A stretch of 64,000 bases of DNA from CAVVXX01 sp052389895 (GCA_052389895.1 JBQTHM010000039.1:13878-77877), one strand, 5' to 3'. Shown: positions 44,501-52,255, counted from the stretch's first letter. A program made the numbers and translations. The notes: generated from the letters alone by a model not told the origin.

Positions 44501-44823
44501 CCGTCGTATTTATGGAACCGGATGGCGAGGCACTTAGTCTATGCGCTGATGGCAGCGGGCGAATTACGGGCCTTCCACAGGCCGTCTGGAATTTTTCCGT
44601 TAGCGGATACCGCGTCCTCCCCCGCTGGCTGGAGGCGCGCGCGGGCTTGCCCGCCGACCTCGGATTCGTGCGCGAGTTCCGAGACATCTGTGGGCGCATT
44701 GCCGAACTGATTGATCTCTTTGCCCAAGCCGATACCGTTCTGGATGCGACATTGGGTGATTCGCTGAGCCGCGAAGCCCTGCATTTCGCTCCACGGCCTG
44801 AGGCGGATGACGGACAAGACTGA
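41587..44823 (+). CDS. restriction-modification enzyme, Type ISP/IIG-like, without helicase
   Basis: A 1078-residue single-chain RM protein. The N-terminal domain has a PD-(D/E)xK nuclease pattern with D77 (GRPDIAL) and E92-x-K94 (FVELKAP). A helical linker leads to the N6-adenine methyltransferase: GVYYTPIEVVQYIV at 358-371, SAM motif DPAAGTGTF at 396-404, and catalytic NPPY at 520-523. The C-terminal 400 residues resemble the LlaBIII-type (Type ISP) specificity domain. The SF2 helicase of true Type ISP enzymes is absent, so cleavage is more likely Type IIG-like. The start could also be ATG 41623, which has AGCAGG upstream. A 100-residue gene overlaps its end by 17 bases. It interrupts otherwise core gene order. 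Confidence 0.85.
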   Translation: MSAESIGHTSRPMAVTELLQAYARRIRALRRANADVPETALAPAFHQLLEGLIPLLPIAPRLIVVPEYRNPGVGRPDIALVRQGAFARAFVELKAPAKPADPTRWRAQDARQFERFKELSCWATCNFAELRLFFRDEEQDTALVVPEQWLRPDRDDARANRAIAAQDSAPFLRLIEILCVVAGNEPAPRDAEELATLMAHSARLVRGIVRDRLAELRVEGNDRHALLQVRQEFRDVLYAHPEAAGYNPRDFDALFSAAFAQTLAFGLLLVREATTESVGPNAWEHMPAEHPLMRTALRVLSLPEVVRDVGIGFDVMTDTVNCFTPDILAIRPDRRDPILYFYEDFLKTFDPEQRERFGVYYTPIEVVQYIVGALDRALRENLRTQGLRDPAVTILDPAAGTGTFLLGVAERVRDREAAGGAGMAALALQGLARRMFGFELLVGPYAVAHYRLHHALRRREEGSEELQLPRLGVYLTDTLARPDSAAPMGPLGFVSEGIAEENREANRIKSRQQILAIIGNPPYRRLEVGENRTLVGDWMDGLWDDLKEPVRDAGQGNQLNTFPELSVAFWRWAIWKLFEAENAPRRGVVAFISNRKFLTGWPYAGLRKMMRERFDRIEIFDLRGDVRRGERAGVEDDQGVFNIQVGTAITIAIADGSKGGNELADVYYSDAWAEGLFSRRAKLGRLSAHSSDGAMPNGVQVERGLLDDLRPKPFTNAAFLPITECFAFRSSGIETTRDHLSYGLNDADLTHKIRAFLQLSRAQAKEVYSETRKMEFDVAFGQPFDARRIASASYRPLDRRTLYNQRGFVDWPRPDLQEVWGIRNTALFAMPNGTGAGPACWCHASLPDRHGFKGSYGGYAFPLYDRRPQVSSPNIPPALLQGLSAAYGRNVSARAVFAAILCLLSASSYTRRFAEDLEDTFPHVVFPTQIDVFTNAVKLGRKIRAIETFARAPGEAYLRPEFVRPETEPRGPVVFMEPDGEALSLCADGSGRITGLPQAVWNFSVSGYRVLPRWLEARAGLPADLGFVREFRDICGRIAELIDLFAQADTVLDATLGDSLSREALHFAPRPEADDGQD

Positions 44824-45109
44824 TCTTTTTGGCCATGCTCCGCCACAGGGAAGCCTGTTTGGCCTAGGCGATGATCGCATGCGCGCCCCGCAGCAGCAGC
44901 TCTCGCCCGATCCTGAAACTATTCGCCTTCGTCTGAACGCCCTGTTGGAAAAAGCTCGGTCTGCCGAAACGATGCCTTGGACGGAGCGCGACGCCCGCAT
45001 GTGGCAGACCGTCTTTCCGAATATGACCAAGTGGCTGCCCCCTGAGGAAGGCGAGCAGCTTCGGTTCGAGTTCGAAAGAGAAATGCAGCGGCTGGCCAAA
45101 GCCGCCTAA
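44807..45109 (+). CDS. conserved small protein overlapping the RM gene
   Basis: A 100-residue protein with a low-complexity N-terminus containing two LFG repeats (DLFGHAP, SLFGLG), then a compact helical region, MPWTERDARMWQTVFPNMTKWLP, and an amphipathic C-terminal helix LRFEFEREMQRL. I recognise this as a small uncharacterised family seen in alphaproteobacteria, but know no function. The start overlaps the RM stop by 17 bases, so the two are probably translated together. Possible roles are an RM accessory or regulator, or an unrelated core gene that the RM gene has inserted beside. Confidence 0.7.
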   Translation: MTDKTDLFGHAPPQGSLFGLGDDRMRAPQQQLSPDPETIRLRLNALLEKARSAETMPWTERDARMWQTVFPNMTKWLPPEEGEQLRFEFEREMQRLAKAA

Positions 45110-45129
45110 TGAGCCTGCTTCAAGGCTGA

Positions 45130-45157
45130 TTGATATTCCCAAACCATTCCGCTATAC
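45130..45157 (+). promoter_or_regulatory. probable promoter of rpsF-rpsR-rplI
   Basis: TTGATA at 45130-45135 and CTATAC at 45152-45157 with a 16-base spacer match the sigma-70 pattern. Transcription would start near 45165, leaving a leader of about 150 nt before rpsF. The leader contains a hairpin TGCCGGA-TGG-TCCGGCA near 45221-45238 flanked by GGG/CCC, which could be an S6:S18 autoregulatory element, though the known motif is not confirmed. Confidence 0.5.
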
Positions 45158-45317
45158 CCGCGCCCTTGACCGGGTGCGGTCGCTTGGGGCCCCGCCACCA
45201 ACAGATTGGCGGCTGGGTGATGCCGGATGGTCCGGCACCCAAACGAACCGGCGCGCGGAGGCTGGTTTCCTTTCCCGCCTTCGCCGTGCCGCGCCCAAGA
45301 AAGGGTTCAAGCGACTT

Positions 45318-45704
45318 ATGCCGCTTTATGAGCACATGCTGATCGCGCGCCAGGACATCAGCGCGCAACAGGTGGACGCGCTTGCCACCCACCTGAAGAC
45401 CATCGTGGAAAGCGAAGGCGGCAAGGTGGAGAAGCAGGAATATTGGGGTCTGCGCGGCCTTGCCTACCGCATCAAGAAAAATCGCAAGGGGCACTATGTG
45501 CTCCTCAATCTCGACGCGCCAGCTAACGCGATCGTGGAGCTGGAACGCCAGCTAAAGATCAACGAGGACGTGCTGCGCTATATCACAGTGCGCGTCGAGC
45601 AGTTCGAGCAGTCAAGTTCCAGCAAGAAGCGGGAACGCGAAGGCAAAGAGCGCGACAAGGAAGCGAACGGCGAGGCGGCGGAAAAAGAAGGAGCCGAAGA
45701 ATGA
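45318..45704 (+). CDS. rpsF: 30S ribosomal protein S6
   Basis: A 128-residue ribosomal protein that binds S18 in the platform of the small subunit. It begins MPLYEHMLIARQDIS and contains KQEYWGLRGLAYRIKKNRKGHYVLL and INEDVLRYITVRVE, all standard. The C-terminal 25 residues are a highly charged K/E/R tail as usual in alphaproteobacteria. An in-frame frame reaches back to 45174 but lacks S6 similarity, so I take ATG 45318. It overlaps rpsR by four bases. Confidence 0.96.
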   Translation: MPLYEHMLIARQDISAQQVDALATHLKTIVESEGGKVEKQEYWGLRGLAYRIKKNRKGHYVLLNLDAPANAIVELERQLKINEDVLRYITVRVEQFEQSSSSKKREREGKERDKEANGEAAEKEGAEE

Positions 45705-45943
45705 GCGACGCGGGTTCTCCACGCAGGCCCTTCTTCCGGCGCCGCAAGACGTGCCCCTTCTCCGGCGCCAACGCGCCGAAGATCGACTACAAAGACGTGA
45801 AGCTGTTGCAGCGCTATATCTCGGAGCGCGGCAAGATCGTGCCCAGCCGCATCACCGCGGTGAGCTCGAACAAGCAGCGCGAACTGGCGCGCGCCATCAA
45901 GCGGGCCCGCTTCATGGCGCTGTTGCCTTATGTCGTGAAATAG
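45701..45943 (+). CDS. rpsR: 30S ribosomal protein S18
   Basis: An 80-residue protein with the S18 pattern: RRPFFRRRKTCPFSG, IDYKDVKLLQRYISERGKIVPSRITAVSSN and the C-terminal RAIKRARFMALLPYV. The CPFSGxNA element with a single Cys suggests the zinc-independent form. ATG overlaps rpsF; rplI follows after 11 bases. Confidence 0.97.
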   Translation: MSDAGSPRRPFFRRRKTCPFSGANAPKIDYKDVKLLQRYISERGKIVPSRITAVSSNKQRELARAIKRARFMALLPYVVK

Positions 45944-45954
45944 GAGACGCGGCC

Positions 45955-46569
45955 ATGCAGGTGATTTTGCTCGAACGCGTCGAAAAGCTCGGCCAGATTG
46001 GCGACGTGGTGAAGGTGAAGGACGGCTTCGCGCGCAACTTCCTCCTGCCGCAGAAAAAGGCGCTGCGCGCGACCAAGGGTAATCTGGCGTATTTCGAGTC
46101 TCAGCGCGTGCAACTGGAAGCCCGCAATCTCGAGCGCAAGACGGAAGCCGAAACCGTGGGCGCCAGGCTCGAGGGCAAATCGTTCGTGTTGCTGCGCCAG
46201 GCGGGCGAGCGCGGCCAGCTTTACGGATCGGTCTCCACGCGCGACGTCGCCGCTGTCATTTCCGAGGGCGGCTTCACTATAGACCGGCACCAAATCCCGC
46301 TCGATCACGCAATCAAGACGATTGGCAAGAACGACGTCATCGTCGTGCTGCACCCGGAAGTGCGCGTGCACGTCGCGGTGATCGTCGCGCGTACGGAAGA
46401 CGAGGCCGAGCGCATCGCCCGCGGCGAGGACGTGCTGGCAGAAGTCACGCCGGAAGAAGAAGCCGCCGCCGAGGCCGCCAAGGCCGCCGAAGCCCTGTTC
46501 GAAGAAGGCGCCGGCCCGAAGAAAGAAGAGCAGCCCGAGAACCCGCAGAAATCGGGTTCGGCGGGGTAG
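45955..46569 (+). CDS. rplI: 50S ribosomal protein L9
   Basis: A 204-residue two-domain ribosomal protein. The N-terminal rRNA-binding domain reads MQVILLERVEKLGQIGDVV and VKDGFARNFLLPQKKALRAT, joined by a long central helix to the C-terminal domain (GQLYGSVSTRDVAAVI, HPEVRVHVAVIV). An acidic extension of about 45 residues follows the domain, rich in E and A. The ATG is preceded by TAGGAGAC. A family A repeat begins right after the stop. Confidence 0.96.
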   Translation: MQVILLERVEKLGQIGDVVKVKDGFARNFLLPQKKALRATKGNLAYFESQRVQLEARNLERKTEAETVGARLEGKSFVLLRQAGERGQLYGSVSTRDVAAVISEGGFTIDRHQIPLDHAIKTIGKNDVIVVLHPEVRVHVAVIVARTEDEAERIARGEDVLAEVTPEEEAAAEAAKAAEALFEEGAGPKKEEQPENPQKSGSAG

Positions 46570-46570
46570 A

Positions 46571-46812
46571 GCCCCCTCCGGCGCTTCGCGCCACCTCCCC
46601 CAATGGGGGAGGACACATGCACATCATGCTCCCACTCTTGGGGGCCGCCTTCACTGAAGCTACAGCGGCCGAGTGCGCGCATTCTCGCCCGCCGGAGCCC
46701 TGGCGTAGGCGGGAGCTGTCCGCGATCCGCCTTCGCTGCTAGTCAGCTTTCAGCGGTCTGGCGACGCAACCCGCGGAAGCTTTAGCCAAGGCGAGAGTAG
46801 ACTGAGGGGCTG
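46571..46812. repeat. family A palindromic repeat interrupted by two mini-insertions
   Basis: The outline GCCCCCTCCGGCGCTTCGCG..CTCCCACTCTTGGGGG..GAGCTGTCCGCG..GACTGAGGGGCT matches the uninterrupted copy at 52142-52255. Extra sequence splits it at 46645-46712 and at about 46725-46797. It occupies most of the 295 bases between rplI and the sterol-desaturase gene. The last 50 bases (46813-46864) are otherwise featureless. Confidence 0.7.
46645..46712. mobile_element. 68-bp palindromic mini-element inserted in a family A repeat
   Basis: The segment starts CCGCCTTC and ends GTAGGCGG, so its termini are inverted repeats. It contains two hairpins, CCGCCTTCACTGAAGC..CAGCGG and CCCGCCGGAG..GTAGGCGGG. 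Removing it restores the continuous repeat sequence TTGGGGG-GAGCTGTCCGCG seen at 52142-52255. A second, more decayed relative beginning CCGCCTTCGCTG lies at about 46727-46797. No transposase is present; it would need to move in trans. Confidence 0.55.
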
Positions 46813-46864
46813 CGCGCGGCCATTGCTTTACGTGCGCTTAATGACGCGGAGATAGCCTTCCCCC

Positions 46865-47671
46865 ATGAACCTCTCCGACATCGTGCCGGATCTGGGCGGC
46901 GGCGTGGCGGTGCTGATCATGCTCGTGCTGTTCGGTTTGGGCGCCCTGGTTGAAGGCGCGACGCCCATCGAACCAAAACAGCCGCGCGCGAACACGCTGC
47001 TGAATCTTGCCTACGCGATTTTCACGGGCTGGTTTGGCGTTGCCATCGGCCCGCTGATAGGCATTGCCGCGACGGTGATCATCAATGCGGCGGGCGGCGG
47101 ATGGATCGCGCTTCCCGGCAGCGGCTGGGGCATCGTCTATTCGGCCATCGTATACCTGCTCGCGATCGACCTGCTCGAATATGCCTTCCATCGCGCGCAG
47201 CACGCTTGGCCCTGGCTGTGGGCGATGCATTCTTTCCACCACAGCGACCCCGGCGTGAACGTCACCACCACCGCGCGCCATTACTGGCTGGAGATGCCGC
47301 TGAAGGCGCTGTTCGTTTATCCGCTTCTTGCCGTTCTCTTCAAAGTGCCCGCAGCCGTGCTCTTCATCTATGCGCTCAGCACTGTGTGGCATTATGTGAA
47401 CCACCTCAATGTGCGCTGGCGCATTCCTGTTTCGTGGAAGCTGATCAACAACCCGCAATTCCACCGCATCCATCATTCGCTAATGCCGCAGCATCAGAAC
47501 AAGAACTTCGCGCCCTACTTTCCGGTATGGGACCTGATCTTCGGCACGGCCTACGCGCCTGCAGCCGATGAATACCCGCCTACGGGTCTTGCGGATGAGG
47601 CATCACCCGCCAATTTCGGAGTGGCGCTCGCCTGGCCCTTCCGGCGTCTGTGGGCAGCACATCCGGTCTAG
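46865..47671 (+). CDS. sterol desaturase/fatty acid hydroxylase family protein
   Basis: A 268-residue integral membrane di-iron enzyme. Three or four helices precede the His clusters: HRAQH at residues 109-113, HSFHH at 122-126 and HRIHHS near residue 205, with a further HYVNHLNV in between. This is the complete His set for the family, so an oxygen-dependent hydroxylase or desaturase of a lipid is expected; the substrate is unknown. No sterol pathway gene is near. The start codon lies 53 bases after the repeat block, preceded by a poor ribosome binding site. Confidence 0.88.
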   Translation: MNLSDIVPDLGGGVAVLIMLVLFGLGALVEGATPIEPKQPRANTLLNLAYAIFTGWFGVAIGPLIGIAATVIINAAGGGWIALPGSGWGIVYSAIVYLLAIDLLEYAFHRAQHAWPWLWAMHSFHHSDPGVNVTTTARHYWLEMPLKALFVYPLLAVLFKVPAAVLFIYALSTVWHYVNHLNVRWRIPVSWKLINNPQFHRIHHSLMPQHQNKNFAPYFPVWDLIFGTAYAPAADEYPPTGLADEASPANFGVALAWPFRRLWAAHPV

Positions 47672-47779
47672 AGAACCACCTGATTTCACAGAACTATTAA
47701 GCGATAAGGGCGTTCTTTTCTGCGGTGCACAATAGTTCGCGCGGTGCTAATCTCCGGCGCCCTTCGTGCGAGGCCCCTC

Positions 47780-48604
47780 ATGTCCGGCGAAACCAAAACC
47801 AAACGAATCACCGTTCCGGAAATCCGCGCCCGCAAGGGGCGCGAGCCCATCGTGTGCCTGACCTGCTATCACGCGCACACGGCGCGGCTGCTTGATCCTC
47901 ATGTCGATCTCATGCTGGTAGGCGACAGCCTCGGCACCGTCATGCACGGCATGGAAACCACGCTGGGCGTCACCCTCGACATGATGATTCTGCACGCCAA
48001 GGCCGTCATGCGCTCGGCCAAGCATGCCCTTGTGGTGGTGGACATGCCCTTCGGCAGTTATGAGGAAAGCCCCGCCGTCGCCTTCCGCAACTGCGTGCGC
48101 GTCATCCAGGAAACGGGCGCAGGCGGGATAAAGCTGGAAGGTGGCCGCCGCATGGCCGAAACAATCACCTATCTCACGAACCGCGGCATTCCGGTGATGG
48201 GCCATATCGGGCTGACTCCGCAGATGTTCCACGTCATGGGCGGCTACCGGACGCAGGGGCGCACGGAAGCGGAATGGCCGGCCATCGAAGCCGATGCCAA
48301 GGCGGTTGCCGACGCAGGCGCGTTCTCCATCGTGCTGGAAGGTATGGCCGAGCCCTTGGCGGCGCGTATCACGCAGCAAGTACCCATCCCCACGATCGGC
48401 ATCGGCGCCTCGCCCGACTGCGACGGGCAAATCCTAGTGATGGAGGACATGCTGGGCCTCAACCCCAGCCCGCCCCGCTTCGTGCGCGAATACGCGCACC
48501 TGGGCGCGGAAATCGAGGCGGCCGTGAAGGCCTATGCTGCAGATGTGCGCACACGCAACTTCCCTGGCAAGGAAAACGTGTACCCCATGAAGAAAAAGGC
48601 CTGA
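47780..48604 (+). CDS. panB: 3-methyl-2-oxobutanoate hydroxymethyltransferase
   Basis: A 274-residue TIM-barrel enzyme that makes ketopantoate, the first step to pantothenate. Motifs are MLVGDSLGTVMHG (metal-binding Asp), VVVDMPFGSYEESP, IKLEGGRRMAETI, GHIGLTPQ and IGIGASPDCDGQILVMEDMLGL. I take ATG 47780, preceded by GCGAGG, over an in-frame ATG 36 bases earlier. No panC is adjacent. Confidence 0.96.
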   Translation: MSGETKTKRITVPEIRARKGREPIVCLTCYHAHTARLLDPHVDLMLVGDSLGTVMHGMETTLGVTLDMMILHAKAVMRSAKHALVVVDMPFGSYEESPAVAFRNCVRVIQETGAGGIKLEGGRRMAETITYLTNRGIPVMGHIGLTPQMFHVMGGYRTQGRTEAEWPAIEADAKAVADAGAFSIVLEGMAEPLAARITQQVPIPTIGIGASPDCDGQILVMEDMLGLNPSPPRFVREYAHLGAEIEAAVKAYAADVRTRNFPGKENVYPMKKKA

Positions 48605-48704
48605 CCGCCTTTTCACTTTGCGCGGGCCGCCAAGGCGCGCTAAATCACCGCGCCCGTTCAACGGCTTGAGGGCGCTTCTGCCCGCGCCGCAACAAGGTAT
48701 TCCC

Positions 48705-49379
48705 GTGGCCGATATTTTCCGTGAAGTCGAAGAAGAAGTACGCCGCGAGCGCTATCAGAAGCTCTGGAAAAAGTACGGCAACCTTATCGTTGGGGTTGCC
48801 GCGCTGGCCGTCGTTGCGGTCGCGGGTTACCAGCTCTATCAGCGCTGGGACCTCTCGCAGCGCGAGGAGGCCTCGCGCCAATTGCAGGCAGCCGCGCAGC
48901 TTGCCGGTTCGAATCGCTTTGCGGAAGCAGACGCCGCATTTAAGAAACTTGCCGACGAGGGGCCGCGAGGATACGCGATTCTTGCGCAGTTCCAGCGCGC
49001 GGCGCTCGCCACCGTCGCGGGCAAGCGTGATCAGGGCATTGCGATCTATCGCGATCTGATCCGGCTCGAGGACCGGAATCTTGCCAGCGTTGCCCGCGTG
49101 CGTCTTGCCTGGGCACAGGCGGAAACAGACACGCGCGACGCGGTCGCCCAAACGCTGCGCCCGCTCACCGGCGCCAACAACCCGTGGCGTTTTGCTGCAA
49201 ACGAAATCCTCGCCTTCGTGGATTTGCGCCTGGGCCGCCGCGACGAAGCACTGAGGGCCTACGAACAGCTTGCGGCCGACACGAAAGCGCCAAACGGCAT
49301 CCGCGATCGTTCGCGTGCGATGGCCGAATTCATAAGGGCAAATCCGAGCGCCACTTCGGTCGCACCGCCGCGCCCCTGA
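48705..49379 (+). CDS. YfgM-like TPR-domain membrane protein
   Basis: A 224-residue protein with a cytoplasmic N-terminus (ADIFREVEEEVRRERYQKLWKKYGN), a single membrane helix at residues 28-46 and a periplasmic tetratricopeptide region. It corresponds to YfgM of Escherichia coli, which interacts with the Sec translocon and PpiD. The GTG start at 48705 has CAAGGT upstream; a longer frame to 48618 lacks similarity. yfgM-bamB-der is the same order as in gammaproteobacteria. Confidence 0.85.
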   Translation: MADIFREVEEEVRRERYQKLWKKYGNLIVGVAALAVVAVAGYQLYQRWDLSQREEASRQLQAAAQLAGSNRFAEADAAFKKLADEGPRGYAILAQFQRAALATVAGKRDQGIAIYRDLIRLEDRNLASVARVRLAWAQAETDTRDAVAQTLRPLTGANNPWRFAANEILAFVDLRLGRRDEALRAYEQLAADTKAPNGIRDRSRAMAEFIRANPSATSVAPPRP

Positions 49380-49398
49380 TCCGGAGAGACGAAGCCCC

Positions 49399-50793
49399 AT
49401 GATCGCCACGCGTATTGCCATGGCCATTTGCGCCGCCGCCATTCTTCTTTCCGCGTGCCAAACGGTAGAAGACTTGCTCCCCGAGCGGCGATCCACGACG
49501 AAGCTCCAGGGCGAACGCGTGCCGCTGATCGCACTGGAAGAACAACTTCAGGCGGACCCGCAACTGGCGGAAAGCGTGGTTACTTTGCCGCCACCATATA
49601 AGAACCCCGATTGGCCGCAGCCGGGCGGTTATGCCGACAACGTCATGCATCATCTGGAGGCGGCGGGTCCCCTTCATGTCGCGTGGGTCGCTTCGGCCGG
49701 CAAAGGTTCGGACGATTACTCGCATCTGGCAGGGCCTCCGATCGTGGCGGAAGGCCGCGTCTACGTCCTTGATGCTGCGTCACGCGTAACGGCCTTCGAC
49801 GCCAACACAGGGCAGGTCATATGGCGAACCAACGTTGCGCCCAGCGGCGGCGAAAGCACGCTCTTGAGCGACGCATCGTTCGGGCTGCTGGGCCGCGATA
49901 CCAGCATTACGCCGGACAAGGGCTTCGGAGGCGGTCTCGCCTACGACGAGGGAAAGCTTTTCGTCACGTCGGGCTTCGGATTTGCCAAGGCCCTTGATCC
50001 AAAATCGGGCAAGGAAATCTGGAGAAGCAATCTTTCGGTCCCCATCACGGACGCGCCGGTCGCCAATGGCGGACGCGTGTTCGTCATCACGCAGGAAAAC
50101 CACCTGCATGCGCTGGCACAGGCGGACGGCCGCGTGCTGTGGGACCATCAGGGCATCATCGAAAGCGCGGGCATTCTATCGGGCACGAGCCCCGCGGTGG
50201 CGGGCGAAATCGTCGCTGCGCCTTACAGCTCGGGCGAGCTTTTCGCCATCCGTGTGGAGAATGGCCGTGTCGCGTGGAATGACACGCTGACCCGTACAGG
50301 CACAACGACGCCGCTAACCGCCATCAACGACATTGCCGGGCGGCCCGTGATCGACCGCGGGCTTGTGCTGGCCGTAAGCCATTCGGGCCGCATGGTGGCC
50401 ATCGACACGCGCACGGGGGAACGTGCCTGGACAAACACCATCGCTGGCACACAGACACCGTGGGTTGCGGGCGACTACGTCTATGTCGTGTCCATTGAAG
50501 GCCAGCTCGTCTGCCTTACGCGCAAGGAAGGCCGCATTCGCTGGGTAACGCAGCTGCCGCGCTGGGAAGACCCCGACGACAAGAGCGGGCCGATATACTG
50601 GTCTGGACCCGTGTTGGTTTCAGACCGCCTGCTGCTGCTGTCGTCGAACGGATTGGCGGTTTCCGTTTCGCCCTACACGGGGAAAATTCTCGGTCAGGTG
50701 GGGATTCCCGACGGCGCCTTCATCGCGCCCGTGGTGGCGAACGGCATGGTGTACATGCTCACCAACGGCGCCGAGCTCGTGGCGCTGAAATAG
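49399..50793 (+). CDS. bamB: outer-membrane protein assembly lipoprotein BamB
   Basis: A 464-residue lipoprotein with an eight-bladed PQQ-type beta-propeller, a component of the BAM complex. The signal ends in the lipobox LLSAC with C20 as lipidated residue. Repeats of the type GRVYVLDAASRVTAFDANTGQVIW and GKLFVTSGFGFAKALDPKSGKEIW run from about residue 100 to the end. Compared with Escherichia coli BamB it has a longer N-terminal linker of about 70 residues. It starts 19 bases after yfgM and ends 7 bases before der. Confidence 0.93.
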   Translation: MIATRIAMAICAAAILLSACQTVEDLLPERRSTTKLQGERVPLIALEEQLQADPQLAESVVTLPPPYKNPDWPQPGGYADNVMHHLEAAGPLHVAWVASAGKGSDDYSHLAGPPIVAEGRVYVLDAASRVTAFDANTGQVIWRTNVAPSGGESTLLSDASFGLLGRDTSITPDKGFGGGLAYDEGKLFVTSGFGFAKALDPKSGKEIWRSNLSVPITDAPVANGGRVFVITQENHLHALAQADGRVLWDHQGIIESAGILSGTSPAVAGEIVAAPYSSGELFAIRVENGRVAWNDTLTRTGTTTPLTAINDIAGRPVIDRGLVLAVSHSGRMVAIDTRTGERAWTNTIAGTQTPWVAGDYVYVVSIEGQLVCLTRKEGRIRWVTQLPRWEDPDDKSGPIYWSGPVLVSDRLLLLSSNGLAVSVSPYTGKILGQVGIPDGAFIAPVVANGMVYMLTNGAELVALK

Positions 50794-50800
50794 CCGTGCC

Positions 50801-52144
50801 ATGGCGCTCACCGTCGCTATCGTGGGCCGGCCCAATGTCGGCAAATCCACACTGTTCAACCGGTTGGCGGGCAAGAAGCTCGCGATAGTCGGCGCAGCTC
50901 CGGGCGTTACGCGAGACCGCGTGACTGCGGACGCCAATGTCGGCGGGCTCGCGCTGCACCTGATCGATACTGCCGGGTATGAGCGCAGCGCCAGGGGCAG
51001 CCTTCAGGCGCGCATGGTGGAACAGACCGAGCGCGCGCTGGCCCATGCCGATATCTGCCTGTTCCTGATCGATGCGCGCGAGGGCGTACTGCCTGCCGAC
51101 GAAATCGTGGCGGGCGCGCTGCACAAGGGCGACAAGCCCGTGATTCTGGTTGCCAACAAGAGCGAGAAAAACGCCCTGCCGGGACACACGGAGGGCTTCC
51201 GGCTCGGATTTGGCGAACCAGTTGCCGTTTCGGCGGAGCACGGAATCGGCATCGGCGAACTCGTGGAGGCCCTGGAGCCGTTCGCGGGCGAACCCGAACC
51301 CGCGGACGAAACCGCCGAAGCCATTCGGCCGCTGCGGCTTGCGATCGTGGGGCGCCCGAATGTCGGCAAGTCGAGCTTGTTCAATAGGTTGATTGGCGAG
51401 GAGCGCGCGCTCACTGGGCCGGAAGCCGGCATCACGCGCGACCCCGTGGCCGCACGCTGGGAATGGAATGGCCGGCAAATTCTCGTGCACGACACGGCCG
51501 GGCTGCGCAAGAAGGCGCACACCGGCGAGAAATTGGAAAAGCTGTCAGTTGAATCCACGCTCAACGCCGTGCGCTTTGCCGATTGCGTGATCGTGGTAAT
51601 CGACGCGACGCAGCCTTTCGAGAAACAGGACCTCGCCATCGCCGATCTGATCGAACGAGAAGGGCGTGCGGTCGTGTTCGCCGTGAACAAATGGGATTTG
51701 GCTGTCGACAAAAAACGCGCTGCCGCCGATTTGCGCCAGCGCGTCGACCGCCTGCTACCGCAGCTCGCAGGCGCTTTTCTCGTTCCCGTTTCGGCTCTGA
51801 CGGGCGAAGGCATGGCAGCGCTGATGCCCGCCGTGGCCGAGGCCGACCGCGTGTGGAACAGCCGCGTGCCCACGCCCGATCTCAACCGCTTTCTTCAGGA
51901 AGCGGTTTCGCGCCATCCGCCACCCGCGGTGCGCGGCCGCGCCATCCGCATCCGCTACATGACGCAGCCCAAGGCGCGCCCGCCGACGTATGTTCTTTTC
52001 GGCAATCAATTAAGGGCGCTGCCGGAAGCGTGGCTGCGCTACCTTGCCAACGCATTGCGCGATGCGTTCGGCCTCCCCGGCACGCCGATCCGTTTCACGC
52101 TCCGAACTTCAGAAAATCCGTACGCACGGAAGCGAAAAAAATAG
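50801..52144 (+). CDS. der: ribosome biogenesis GTPase Der
   Basis: A 447-residue GTPase with two tandem G domains, essential for 50S assembly. First domain: GRPNVGKSTLFN, DTAGYE, and NKSE in place of the usual NKxD. Second domain: GRPNVGKSSLFN, DTAGLRKKA, NKWD. A KH-like C-terminal domain ends with NPYARKRKK. The substitution of Asp by Glu in the first guanine-recognition motif is notable but seen in some Der proteins. The TAG stop lies inside the outer arm of the palindromic element at 52142-52255. Confidence 0.96.
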   Translation: MALTVAIVGRPNVGKSTLFNRLAGKKLAIVGAAPGVTRDRVTADANVGGLALHLIDTAGYERSARGSLQARMVEQTERALAHADICLFLIDAREGVLPADEIVAGALHKGDKPVILVANKSEKNALPGHTEGFRLGFGEPVAVSAEHGIGIGELVEALEPFAGEPEPADETAEAIRPLRLAIVGRPNVGKSSLFNRLIGEERALTGPEAGITRDPVAARWEWNGRQILVHDTAGLRKKAHTGEKLEKLSVESTLNAVRFADCVIVVIDATQPFEKQDLAIADLIEREGRAVVFAVNKWDLAVDKKRAAADLRQRVDRLLPQLAGAFLVPVSALTGEGMAALMPAVAEADRVWNSRVPTPDLNRFLQEAVSRHPPPAVRGRAIRIRYMTQPKARPPTYVLFGNQLRALPEAWLRYLANALRDAFGLPGTPIRFTLRTSENPYARKRKK

Positions 52145-52255
52145 GAGCCCCCTCCGGCGCGTTCCGCGCCACCTCCCCCACTGGGGGAGGATGATTCGTG
52201 CTCATGCTCCCCCATTGGGGGAGCTGTCCGCGGAGCGGACTGAGGGGGGCTCCTA
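52142..52255. repeat. family A palindromic repeat between convergent genes
   Basis: Outer arms TAGGAGCCCCCTC and GAGGGGGGCTCCTA are near-perfect complements. Between them lie GGCGCGTTCCGCGCC, CTCCCCCACTGGGGGAG, CTCCCCCATTGGGGGAG and GTCCGCGGAGCGGAC. The element begins with the stop codon of der (52142-52144) and ends with the stop codon of the convergent SDR gene (52253-52255). Probably a bidirectional terminator in effect. Confidence 0.85.
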
